Translations under genes and position numbers: made by a program
In this document: piece after piece, positions 24,164 to 35,860 of the stretch
Layout: each line of letters starts with the position of its first letter
Position numbering within the stretch: the first letter of the stretch is position 1
DNA from: Cyanoderma ruficeps
Taxonomy: Eukaryota; Chordata; Aves; Passeriformes; Timaliidae
Assembly (NCBI GenBank): GCA_008694505.1
Contig: VZDJ01000223.1
Location: forward strand, 2,631,350 to 2,695,349
Reading direction: 5' to 3'
Length of the DNA: 64,000 nt
Notes under the pieces: generated by a model
What the model was told of the DNA's origin: nothing
Seen by the model: the letters and a program-made list of their open reading frames with translations, nothing else
Databases searched by the model: none

Positions 24164-27100
24164 ATGGGCCGTAAGAAGAAGAAGCAGCTGAAGCCTTGGT
24201 GCTGGTATCCTTTTGTTTGGGACGCGGCTGATGCGGAGAGCTGGGTGGGGGAGGGGAGCGGCGCGGCCCGGCGCGGTCGGGGCTCGGTCTTGTTCCGCCT
24301 CGTCCCGAGATGGGGCTCAGCCCTTCTCCCCACGCTCGTTACGGTTTGTCTCGGTGCTTGGCCCTGTTCCAGTCTGGGGAGGCTCCCCGTCCTCGGGACG
24401 GGGCCCGGCCCGTGCCCTTCCTGTGCTCCCCGCGCGGCCTCAGGCCCGCTCCTGTCGCCCTCGCCGCGGCCTCCCGCCCGATCCCTAAAGCCGGGACGGC
24501 GGGAAATGGAGAATGGTCTTTATTCCTTTTGAGGGAGGATATTGAAGGGAGAAAATACTGCTACTAATAAATAGATTTATTCATGGAGGAGGTTGGGATG
24601 TGGTTAAAAGAGAATTTTTGAAAACTTTTTTTTTTCCTCATGAGGGGGGCTTTCAATTTGTAATTGCTGCATCATGATCAGGTTTAATTTTTCAGTATCC
24701 AGAAATACTGGTGGATTTCCATGTGCTCGCTCCTTCACTCTTGGAGTGATTACACATTTACGTTTTTTTCTTATGCTTCTGTCCTCTAGAATTTTTAATA
24801 AAGAAATTTAAAAGGTCCTCTGAGGTATTTTACCATTTTGTCTTGGAAGGCATGTCTGCTTATTTTAGACATTAATTTGTTTCACATTTGGTGAAAGCAA
24901 GGGACACATTGTGTTAGCAATGTTAACATTTTCTTAATAATAAATAGCAACGTGTATTTGTCTGGCCTGAGAAAATGTGTGGATTGCTTGCTGAAATTCC
25001 CATACCAGAAAGGAAATGCAGTTTGCCTCTTCTGTTACATCGATGTCCAAACAGTTCTTTGCTTAAAATATTTCTTTTTAAAAGCAGAGATTTTTTTCAG
25101 TTACTGCAGCAAATTATGATGTGTCATAAAAATTGATAGCTGGATAACTGGAAGAGCAAGGGAATTTTTAAGTAAAACCTTTGTTCTCTTTTATGATTGT
25201 TAGTTACTGGTAATTGATTAAAGAGGCACTTCAAGGTAATTTGCATGGTTTCCCTTTGGGTGATTTCAAGCTTGTTTCTCCTTCAGTTCCGTAGCAGCGT
25301 TCACACCCCTGAAGAGAAAAATAAGGACTTGAAAACCATGAGTCAGGCAATATAGAATCAAGTGATGATTCTGCTTGTGTGCAGACACCTTCCCACTTTA
25401 GTACCTCTGTAAGGAGGGATTTGCTGGATCGAGGGTGTTCAGTTTCAGACATCATGAAATATTTGTCGCCCTTTGAATGCTCAGAGATGCTTCTTTGTAC
25501 CTTTCTTCTGCTTCAGGAAAAATCACGCCGGTGCTAATTACCTTAGTCCTGTCTAAAAAGTCACTTCCAGTATTAAATGTTTCCTTAACAGTCTTCACTA
25601 GGTATTGTAATAGGGACTTTGATGATGAGAAAATTCTTATACAGCATCAAAAAGCAAAGCACTTTAAATGCCATATATGTCATAAGAAACTGTACACAGG
25701 ACCTGGTTTAGCTATACACTGCATGCAGGTAAGGCGTTTTAGATTTACACAAACTTTTCTTTACAGTATCTAAAATTTAAATGAAGTGTCCTTAAGAAGG
25801 TGGGGGTTTGGGGCTTCCAGGGTCTTTAAAACTGGTGAGAAAAAGACAGCAGTGGCCTGTTTGCAGCACAGGAGTCCAGCTGTGTCAGCAGTCAAACAGC
25901 CACTGTGTAGTACAGGTCTTTGTCAGGAGTTTTGTAGGAGTGAAGGAATCGTGCTGTCTTGGTTTTTCTAAGTTTAGGTAAGCTGGTTTTAGGGGTAATA
26001 GTAGTTACCGGAGATTAGGAGGCACAGATCAAGACAATGTTTAGCCAGGGAGATTATTCCCTTTAAGGATGTTCCTTTTCCGTCTTGAAACTGCCTGAAG
26101 AACACAGAGAATTTGCCCTGAATTGTGGTCTGCAGGATTTGTGTGGGTTTTTTTCTTTAGGTACATAAAGAAACAATAGATGCTGTTCCAAATGCTATTC
26201 CTGGAAGAACAGACATTGAACTGGAAATTTATGGAATGGAAGGCATTCCAGAAAAAGATATGGAGGAACGGAGGAGGTTACTTGAACAAAAAACTCAGGG
26301 TAAGGTGTAATGGGGCTGGTTGTTATTTCTCTGGTGTGTTCCTTACTCAGCTGTTGCACTCACTGAGGGTGGGATTTAATGGTTTCTTTGCCAGCATGTG
26401 GGAGGCTGGGAGGGATTTTTTCTTTCGCTCTTGCCAGAGCAGCTACAACAATTACCTAATGAATATGGGCATGGTCATTTATTTGTGAGGGTAAGGGAAA
26501 GAAAGGCTAGAGGTAGAACTATCCTGATGATTCCCAAATGCTTCAGTTTCTGTGCTGTTCAAACATACTCTTGGTTGAACTGCTTTGCTTATGTTGGACA
26601 GCGTGACATTGACACAAGGGCAGATCCCTCTGGACCTTCAGGGTCATGGCAGCGTGAGTCATGTTCCTTCCCTTGATTTGTGGCTATAGGTGGGCTCACA
26701 AAGCATTTTTTTCTTGAACACTGGCAGGGTTTGAATTTTGCTGTTAATTTTATAGAATGTAATTTCTGTTGTTTGACAATATGCAATGTCCTGTCTGCAG
26801 AGAGCCAGAAAAAGAAACAACAGGATGATTCTGATGAGTATGAAGATGATGAATCTGCAGCTTCAACTTCATTTCAACCCCAGCAAGTTCAGCCCCAGCA
26901 GGGGTACATTCCCCCAATGGCACAGCCAGGTTTGCCTCCTGTGCCAGGTGCGCCAGGGATGCCTCCAGGTGAGAGGGTGTGTCAGCTGGTTGCTGCAAAC
27001 CTCACTAGAAACACGAATTGCTGCTTGTATACATGAGTAATCCTCTGCCCTTTTAACACTGGGGCCACAGAATGATCTGGGAGCTGCAGATAAGCAGTTT

Positions 27101-30100
27101 ATTTTCTTCCCCTGTTCTGTGCATGAGCACGTCCTCCTTGGTGGGCTAGATTCAAGTGCCTAATGCTGGTGTGTAGATTGGAGGCGTGTGGTAGTAAGAC
27201 ACATTAGTGCTTCAAACAGAAGTCTCCCAGAGACACTTGTTCATGGTGTTATTAGGGTTTTGGAAACAGGGCAGAAAGTGTGTCTGGACACTGCTAACAC
27301 AGAACAGGCCATTCATGTGCAGGCCACAGATACAGTGAGGAAAGAATTTTGAACAGTGAGTGAAGAATGGTCACTTCTTGTAGTGAGATGTCTTCTTTGG
27401 AAATCACTAAAAAAATTCATGATCTTGCAGGGCTGAGGACAATCAGTCAAAGTCACATTTTCAGATAGTATCCATATTGCACTGTTTGTAAGCAATATTT
27501 CAAACCCCAATCTTTTAGAACTTCCTGTAAAGCATTTATCCAATGTAAACTTATTAGATGACATTTGTTACCAATTCTGTGTTATCAGAGTTGTTGAAAA
27601 TTTGTTTTTCTTTTAAGGTATACCCCCATTAATGGCAGGTGTTCCACCTATGATGCCTGGAATGCCTCCAGTTATGCCTGGAATGCCACCTGGGTGAGTA
27701 GCAAGAAAGACTTAATATTACATCTTCATACTGTGCATTTTAAGCTGTCACAGAAAAAGCTAACTTAAAAAAAGTGCATAGGGAATTGTGGACTCTGTAA
27801 CCTAACTGACCAAAGAGCTGGATGGCTGTAAACCAACATGTAAAATATAGCCAAACTGAGTTTGTGTATAAAGTGTCTTACCTTTCTCCTGACTTAATAA
27901 TTGTTAAGTAGTGTGATACTAATACAAAATTTTGTTGTGTTGGTTTAGAGCCTTCTGTGAGCCACTGTTCCCTTGTGTGTTGCACATATGTTGTGAATCT
28001 GATTATCATTCATCAACATAACAGGAAAAAAGTGCTGGATAGTGTATATTTTTCTTGTATTTTTGGGCAAAAGATGTTGGTTTTTATGCTTGTTTGGGGT
28101 TGACACCATACCCTATCACAATGTGTTTGGAAATTCACAGTTAGATTTTTGATTTTGTCATAAATTTTCACAGATTACATCAACAGAGAAAATACATGCA
28201 GTCATTTTGTGGTGGAAACATGTAAGCATCTCATTAATGTAATTCTAGGTACATTCATTATGCCATTTTATGTCATGTTTTTGATAAGCTTGAAATTGTT
28301 TTACTGAAAAGCTTTGAATATTGCCTAAGAATTTGGGGAAGATGTCTGGTTAGGTTTTGTTACTGTATAATAAGTGAAGGTTTTATGCTTTTATCTAAAG
28401 GAAGATTACAAAACTGTATGTGAAATTGCATTTTCCAAAATATTAACCATATAGACCCTTAGAGGCTTTAAGCCTCTCTTGAACCAGAGCTTGAACAGCT
28501 CCATGTGCTCGATCCTTCACCCTGCAGGACATTCTGCAGGACCTCAGTTTAATCTGAACTTTATGCTCACTGAGGTGAAAGGTCGTTCTCCTCTGAGACA
28601 CAAATACTGATTTAACAGTCTCTGAATTTAAAAATCATATCACAATTGAACATGATGTGGATGCTCATCAGAAGTTTAGCTTTTCTGAGTGGAAACTCAA
28701 CAGAATTTAATCAAGTTGTCTGACAGTCCTCATGAAATGCCTTATTAACTTCAGGTGAATGTTACGTCACCTATAAAAACACAAATGAATTTGCCAGAAC
28801 TTCACTGCATTTCATTTTGGGAGGAGAGGGTGATGTTGCATTATGCTTTTGTCTATTCTAATCTAAAATTTTGCTTACTTAACCTGATTAACTTTTGTTT
28901 AAAAATCACCCAAGAATTAGGAGACAGGAAGCAACTTTGGTTTTAGTGTGACAGCAGTTGTGGCACTATGTGCAGTTTCTCAGGAAGTCACTCTTCTGGG
29001 GCAGCAGGCAGTGAGCATCCAACACTAGTTTAGATGTCTGCTGGGTGGCAGGACACACTTTGCCTTCTCCAGCCAAAACAGGGATGATGGGTCTGTGTTC
29101 CCAGTCATTGCTGCGTCTGCAGTGCTTGTTCCCTGTGGAGCAGTGATAGATGAGAGAGATTGAGAGCAGAAATCAGACTTGCCAGAATGAATGCTCACCT
29201 GCTCATGGGGTTTGATCTGAAAACAGCCGTGGTGAAGGTGTCTTGACTGTCATACAAACAGATCTGCTTCTTCGTGGGGTTTTGGTTTGTACTGGAGTGC
29301 TGCAGATCAGCTTATCTTGCTCACTAAAGTAATAAAAAATCCTTTCTTTTGTTTCCCTAGTCTGTTTTTGAATGTCTGCAAAAAATGAAACAAACTTAAG
29401 CTATGCTTGTTTGTTGCCTGTAAAAGGCTTATACGTATTCATCTAGGAAAAGAAATCAAACCAATTTTTAATATGGAGAAAAAATATGTTACAGTGAGGA
29501 CTTCTCATATTAAAAAACCAAAATCCCACTTTGTCATTGGTATATGGAATGTTTTCTGTAACTGGAACTCCAGAAGCTTTCTTGCCCTATGATCTCTGCT
29601 CTGCTTTTGTCAATATTTTTTGGATAGCTGTACAGCTTTGGGTTATCTGCCAGTCAGTGTCAGAGAGGAGTAATAGCAGATGTACAGCCATTGTAGTGCG
29701 ATTGGAGCTGGCTGGTTTTCCCACATTCAGACTCCTTGAGTGCACTGAGATCAGGTTCTCGGAGCACTCTGCTGCAGATAGTAGTCTGAGAGAGATTTCA
29801 AGAGACATTAGTTCTGGAAATCTTAAAATAGAGGAAGTGAGATCTTGAGAAATTTAGGTTCAAATAAGTGTTTGGGGTTTTGGGTGCTGGGTTATGTTTT
29901 GGTTTTATTCTTGTGGAGTCAGTTTGGAATTGCCTCTCTTGAGAGCTTCTTGAAATTATTTACCATTATTTTTTATCTAACACAGGGATGTGCCAATTGT
30001 TTTAACACTCTATCATGAGTGTTCATACCAATGCTCATTTTCTGTTCAATAGGATGATGCCAATGGGTGGAATGATGCCTCCTGGGCCAGGAATCCCACC

Positions 30101-33100
30101 TCTTATGCCTGGTATGCCACCAGGTAGGTCAGGGTTGTCGAACTCGTACTATGGTGAGAGTTTAATTATATTTATTTTATTTCCACTAAGATTTAGGTTT
30201 TATGTAAAGAATGTACAGACTTATGCCGCCACCCATCAACTTGATGTGGTTGGATTGCCACAAAAGCCACTCTTCTGAGCAAAGTGGTTGATTCATGGCT
30301 TCTGATTATAAATAATTATTTGAGTTTCATATACCATTGTTAAAGTAAAGAATAGAGTACAGTTTTTTGGTTTTATTTCACTGTTGTGTTGCCTGGTCTC
30401 TCTTCATCCCTTTTGTAAATTAATGCTTGTGGCTACAGTTGGAAAATAGTAATGACTGAAAATGTGGAAAGTGGGGAATAGTGTTGGTGGTTTACCCAGC
30501 TAATGAGCCTGCAGTGTGAGGAAACTTCACTGCAATTTTGGTGTCTTACCATAGCTAGAAAAGATGTTTCTTGAGCTTGTGCAGCTGTTAAGCAGCCCTA
30601 AATTCCCTGGCTGTTCCACCTGACCAGCAGCTGTGTGGTAGTGAACTGAGGTTTGCTGGTTTGCTTAATGGAACCCATGGGAGCTGTTAACTTCCCACTG
30701 ACCCTCTCCTGGAGCTCCATGCACACCAAATGCAGGTGTTGTGGTGACACTGCAGAATGTCCCAGTCCACTTTACTGATGACCCCAGCAAAGCTGGCAGT
30801 GTTTGGGTCACAGTTCTGGTGCTGTTCAGAAACAGTTTAGTCTCTCTTACATTTTGTAGCAGTGTCATCCATGCTCTTGGCAGTATAGCGTGTCAGAATC
30901 AGTTACTGCATTAATTGTATTGATTTGTTGAGAGCATGAACTTCATCATTGCACCTTTAGTAAAAAACAACTTAATCCAGCATTGCTCTGAATTGTTTGA
31001 GGTTACTGCCTGTGCATGGTCATTGGCTGGCTGTTGGCATTACACTTGGTCATGTTTTATTGTACTGTTGCCTTAAAAATACATCTCGTGGTGGGAAACT
31101 TTGTTCTAATTAGCACTGGGAACAGGATTGTCTGAAGGAATATTTGTGCTTCCTGGAGCCTGATCCGTCGCCCGCTGTTTGTGGTTTGTAGGGATGCCCC
31201 CGCCTGTTGGGCCTCGGCCCGGCATGCCTCCAATGACACAAGCACAGCCTGTTACAGCCCCGGGCATTCTGAACCGGCCCCCAGCTCCTGCTGCAACAGC
31301 ACCAACCCCACAGCCTCCAGTTACCAAACCACTCTTCCCAAGCGCGGGGCAGGTAAGGTATCCCGGAGCCTGGAATCTCTTGTTGTATTTCTCAAATTGC
31401 CACCATGTCAGTAGTGCCTATTTATTATTGAGGATGTCCGAGAAATGACTGGTTCAGGTTTTTGCTTGAGTTGATGTTTAAGTTTAATACAGTGTAGTGC
31501 TTGAATGAATTTTAAAATATTCTTTTGTTTGCCTTAAAACAGCTGTGAAACACGAGAGAAGTTCTGTAAGCACTGGGGAAGAAAGGAGTAGGCAAAACAC
31601 TCTTAAACGCCTTTAGTTTGTTGTTTGTAAGGGGACTTTGGGTGGGTGAAGAGATGTGTTAGCTACAGGAGTTTGATTGCATAGAACTCTACCTAAAATT
31701 TCCAAATTAAAAATCTTGACATGACTTGTTCTCAGCTGTTCTCAAAATGGTCTCTCTCCTGGTAAATGGATGAATTTATTCTGTAGAGTGGTTAAACTGG
31801 TTAAACATTGCCTGAGTTAGGAGGGGTTTTTGTTTTAGCTTCAAAAGGTTTAGGAGTACATCAGTGTAGTGAAAAGTTAATTTCAATGTTTCGGGGAGGG
31901 AAGTGGGGAATTGATAGTGGCTTGTGACCTCTTCCCTTTGAATGCACTGGTTCATAGGTCCTGGAGTTTTTACTTGCTTTCAAGTATGTTGCAGAAGCCT
32001 TTGTAATGTGCCGCTTGCATTTTGGGCTTCTGCAGGGAAGACAAAAATACAGTCCTTTCATAAGAAAGGGCTTAGTGTAAGAAATCCTTTCATCTGGATA
32101 CTTTCCACCCATTTGTTTGGAGACTTTTCACTGTTTCCTTTCTTTTATGCTACAGATGGGGACACCTGTCACAAGCTCAAGTACAGCTTCCTCCAATTCA
32201 GAAAGTCTCTCAGCGTCCTCTAACGCTCTGTTTCCTAGCACAGCACAAGTACGCAGGAAGTCACAGTTTAAAACAAATTGCTTTGCAACTTAACCCTTTG
32301 GACCGTTCTGTAAAATCTCAAATTGACTAAACATCTTCAGATAATTTCTGTTACATTCCTGATTATGTTTAGCTGGTAAAACTGGAGAGTCCATGATTAT
32401 GAGTTGCATCTTACCGGAAACAGCATGTCAAAGTGCCCAATTTTTCTTAGTGTGAAAGAATGAAATGTTACATTCTGGTTCTAAAGGGTTAAAAGAGCAT
32501 GAAAGCAGTTAAATGCATTTTAGTGGGCAGTGGTTAGCTTGATGCATGGTGAAGGCTTTTTAGTTCATGTTGTTTAATATGGCACATCATAATGTAGGGA
32601 ATTTTAAATTTGCATAATGTGCAAAATGTTAAATTTTTTTTTGATTGGTGGGTTCAGGTAATTGTAAATACACCACAGTGACTAGAAACAAAAGCATTCT
32701 CTCATAACTAAGGTTTGCTTTGGAGATTACTGTGTCTTTAGAGACAGCTTTGCAAAACAGACTTTGACAGGGTTTCTGTAACAGAAGAATAGGAGAGATG
32801 AAATGTTGGAATCTCTAGTGGACCTCTTACTTGCTTCCATTGATTCTTCATTCACAAATAAGATTAAAGTTCTGTATAGAGACACAGTACTTTGTGAAAA
32901 TACTGCAATGTGTTTATAAAGAGAACACTTAAAGCCCTGACACAATAGAGCTTTCTTAAATTTGATTAAAATACTTCTTAAATACCTAATTTTAATGAAT
33001 ACCAGCACTTTGAGCTGTACTCTAAACTAATGGTTGCTAAGCTATGTTAATTTAGTGAAAAAACCACAAATTTATACTTAGAGATTTCTAAAAAATAGTG

Positions 33101-34829
33101 GTTCAGGAAAGATTTACACATTTGCCAAACTCAGTGTTTGAGATAAAATAGTGGGGTGGTTTTTTCTTTGTTGTTCCTTTGTTGTTGTGGCTTTTTACCT
33201 GCAAATTTTAGACTTCCCAGTGTGTGTGTGTGTCTTTGTGTGTATACTGGGGCTTATTTTGTCTTGGTTTCAGTTGCTCTAGTATGCAGTAAGGCTGAAC
33301 TTTACTTTTGTCAAGCTTGTTATAATTACATATTTCACTGGAAGGTTTCAGAGGTCTAACAGTCATCATTTAAGTTTTCTTACACTTGGGGAAATAAATA
33401 CTGACCTGTCTCTGTGTTTCACAGGCTGCAGCAGCTGTGCCAGGGCCAGTTGGTACTGATTTCAAACCTTTGAATTCCACACCCGCAACAACTACGGAAC
33501 CCCCCAAACCAACATTCCCTGCTTACACACAGTCTACAGCCTCAACCACTAGCACGACAAACAGCACTGCAGCTAAAGCAGCTACATCCATCACAAGTAA
33601 GCCTGCTACCCTCACAACAACCAGTGCAACCAGTAAGTTGATCCATCCAGATGAGGATATATCACTGGTAAGTTAGTACGTTTTCATTGTCTTACTGAAA
33701 AATGCAGTTTGTGAGGATATGGCAGATTAAATGGAATTTCACCCGTGCTCTGCATTGTGTGTATTTTAGTAGTGGTGAGAGTGCAGACCGTGCAGAACAA
33801 ATGTAACTGAGAGAACTTCTTTGATTGCAAAATGGTGACTGGCATATTGCAGTGATCTTGCTGCAGACTAAGCCTTACTTTTGGTGGTGGTGGGAAGTCT
33901 CTCAACCCAAAATACAATTTGGACTTCTATTGCATGTGTCTTAAACTTGAAGTTAACTAGGTCTGGGTAATAAGTGTAGAACAAAAGACTGAACAGTTTA
34001 AAGATGTTTTCATGCTATTACAGCAGTTAGAAATACAGAATTATGGATAAAACAAACAAATATTAATTACAGTTCAGAGATGTTTAGAATTGTGTTTTTA
34101 AGAGAAAAAGGCTTTATTCAGCTGGGGGAAGGGGAGAATTTGAGTTCCATGCAGAATGCTTGAATTGGTCTGTATTAAGGAAGAAAGTCTGCAGAAAGGG
34201 GGGCAAATCCTACTGCTGCTGTGTAATGTTACTAGTAGTCTTTGAAATTTGTAAGGTAGTTAAAATAGTATAGTAATCTACTTTGTTTCACCTTTGCTTT
34301 TGGTGAGTTTTAACACGATGTGTTGTGGTTGTCTCTTGTGGTTTTAGGAAGAGAGAAGGGCGCAGTTGCCTAAATACCAGCGCAATCTTCCCCGGCCAGG
34401 CCAGGCTGCCCTGGGTAATCCACCGGTTGGACCAATTGGAGGTATGATGCCACCACAGCCAGGAATTCCTCCACAACAGCAAGGAATGAGACCTCCCATG
34501 CCACCTCATGGTAATCATTAGTTTCCCAGCTTCTCATTTTTAAAAAGATTTGTAAAGTTGCCTGTGCTAGCAGGGAGGGGTGAAGCTTTTCACAAAATGC
34601 ACTTCTCACAATTTAAAAAAAAAAAAAATTAAAAATTATTCTTTGCATCTTAACTGTTCTGTTTATAGGTCAGTATGGTGCTCATCACCAGGGCATGCCA
34701 GGATATCTTCCTGGAGCAATGCCTCCCTATGGTCAGGGACCTCCGATGGTGCCCCCGTACCAGAGTGGACCTCCTCGCCCTCCGATGGGAATGAGACCGC
34801 CCGTAATGTCACAAGGTGGCCGCTACTGA
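24164..34829 (+). CDS. ZNF207: ZNF207 / BuGZ, complete, eleven exons
   Basis: The exons are 24164-24204, 25602-25728, 26161-26299, 26801-26968, 27618-27693, 30053-30123, 31192-31352, 32156-32248, 33425-33667, 34348-34510 and 34669-34829. They sum to 1443 nt, 480 residues plus TGA, about the human length. The N-terminus ([16 protein letters not shown]) begins two C2H2-type zinc fingers at residues 13-60. Next come an acidic stretch ([12 protein letters not shown]), a long disordered Pro/Met/Gly-rich region with MPGMPP repeats, a Ser/Thr-rich region, and the Bub3-binding GLEBS motif across the exon 9/10 junction (HPDEDISL then [11 protein letters not shown], about residues 362-385, with the Glu pair at 374-375). 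The tail ends VMSQGGRY. The protein is known to bind microtubules and Bub3, to promote kinetochore loading and spindle assembly through phase separation, and to act in splicing. Intron 1 is U12 type. Exons 8 and 9 have both ends in phase 0 and can be skipped in frame; the 93-nt exon 8 matches a cassette exon of mammalian ZNF207 as I recall. Confidence 0.96.
24205..25601 (+). other. ZNF207: Minor-class (U12) GT-AG intron 1 of ZNF207
   Basis: The donor is GTATCCTTTT, matching the U12 consensus, not the GTRAGT of ordinary introns. The branch site TTCCTTAAC at 25581-25589 is a perfect U12 branch consensus, 13 nt (A at 25588) before the AG at 25600-25601. There is no long polypyrimidine tract, as expected. 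Joining gives TGC TG + G TAT TGT, restoring Cys-Trp-Tyr-Cys of the first zinc finger. If the intron is retained, the frame stays open to a stop near 24530, giving a 122-residue product without zinc fingers. Confidence 0.95.
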
Positions 34830-35860
34830 TGCTCCTACTCACGCTCTAATAGGTTTGGAGATTAAACCTTTTCTCATCTTGTGCTGTTAATATAGCCGAG
34901 CTTCCGTCAATTAAGGCTTCATTGTGACTTTTAAAAAAAATAAGTATCTTCCCACATGCAAGGAGCTATTGGACATTCTTATTTTACATGGGAAAAATTA
35001 TTTGGAATAATAACAGGAACTTTTCCTAATGTTGCGATTTATACTGTATGGCTTCTTTTTCATGTTTCATCTAGGTTTTTAGAAGTGAAGTATAGTAAAT
35101 ATGGTTCGTTAAATTGTGAAGGCGCTGGAATTACATGAACATACCACCTTAAAGGCAAGTTCTGTAATGTTATGTTGCTATTTGTGAAATTATGCCTTCA
35201 CAGCACTTCACGTGCTGTTGGACTTCATGTCCCCAACATAGTTTGGTGAGGGCTGTAACTGTTCCCAACTACTTGTACATGAAAGTCTGAACTTGTAACA
35301 ATATTTAATGTATTTAGAGTTCCTCCTGTTCCAGGGTTTAAGTAAATTGACCCACTAAGGTCATGTGACTTTTCTGTACTGTTATAAACTTCATTGTAAT
35401 AAAAGAGGAGAAAAATTTATATGCCTTTTTATTCGTGACCAGCTGTGGACAACTGCCTGAAAGGTTTGTACAGATGCATGCCTTGGTAACCGTTGGTGTA
35501 ATGAACACAATTACTGGTGTGTTTCCATAAAGCCTGACTGAATTCCTTGTTCTAAAGAGTCACTCCATAGCTGTACATCTTGAGGAGACAAAGACCTGTA
35601 CACTTATTAACTGACTCCTCAAAACTCAGGCTGCAGGAGGCACATCCTAACTCTTGGTTGTAACTTCTCTTAATGCTTATGTTTTTTTATATGTGATTTC
35701 TTGTCCTCAATAAATTTCAAATGATTTCTAGTCCAGGCACTTGCTTGTAGGATATGAAGGTGCTCTGAGTGCATCCTAGTGCCATGGTATGTCCCATTAG
35801 TTCACTCTGCAACTGACACTTTTTAGTGTGCAAATAAAGGTGAATTTTAGGAGCCTTTTA
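34830..35860 (+). terminator. ZNF207: ZNF207 3' UTR with alternative polyadenylation signals
   Basis: AATAAA hexamers are at 35398-35403, 35709-35714 and 35833-35838. The first two are followed by T- or GT-rich sequence, consistent with use. Alternative 3' ends of about 0.6, 0.9 and 1.0 kb after the stop are expected; which is used cannot be read. Confidence 0.65.

Noticed and set aside
24164..24532. 122-residue ORF beginning with the ZNF207 N-terminus
   Set aside because: It is simply ZNF207 exon 1 read into U12-type intron 1, not a separate gene.
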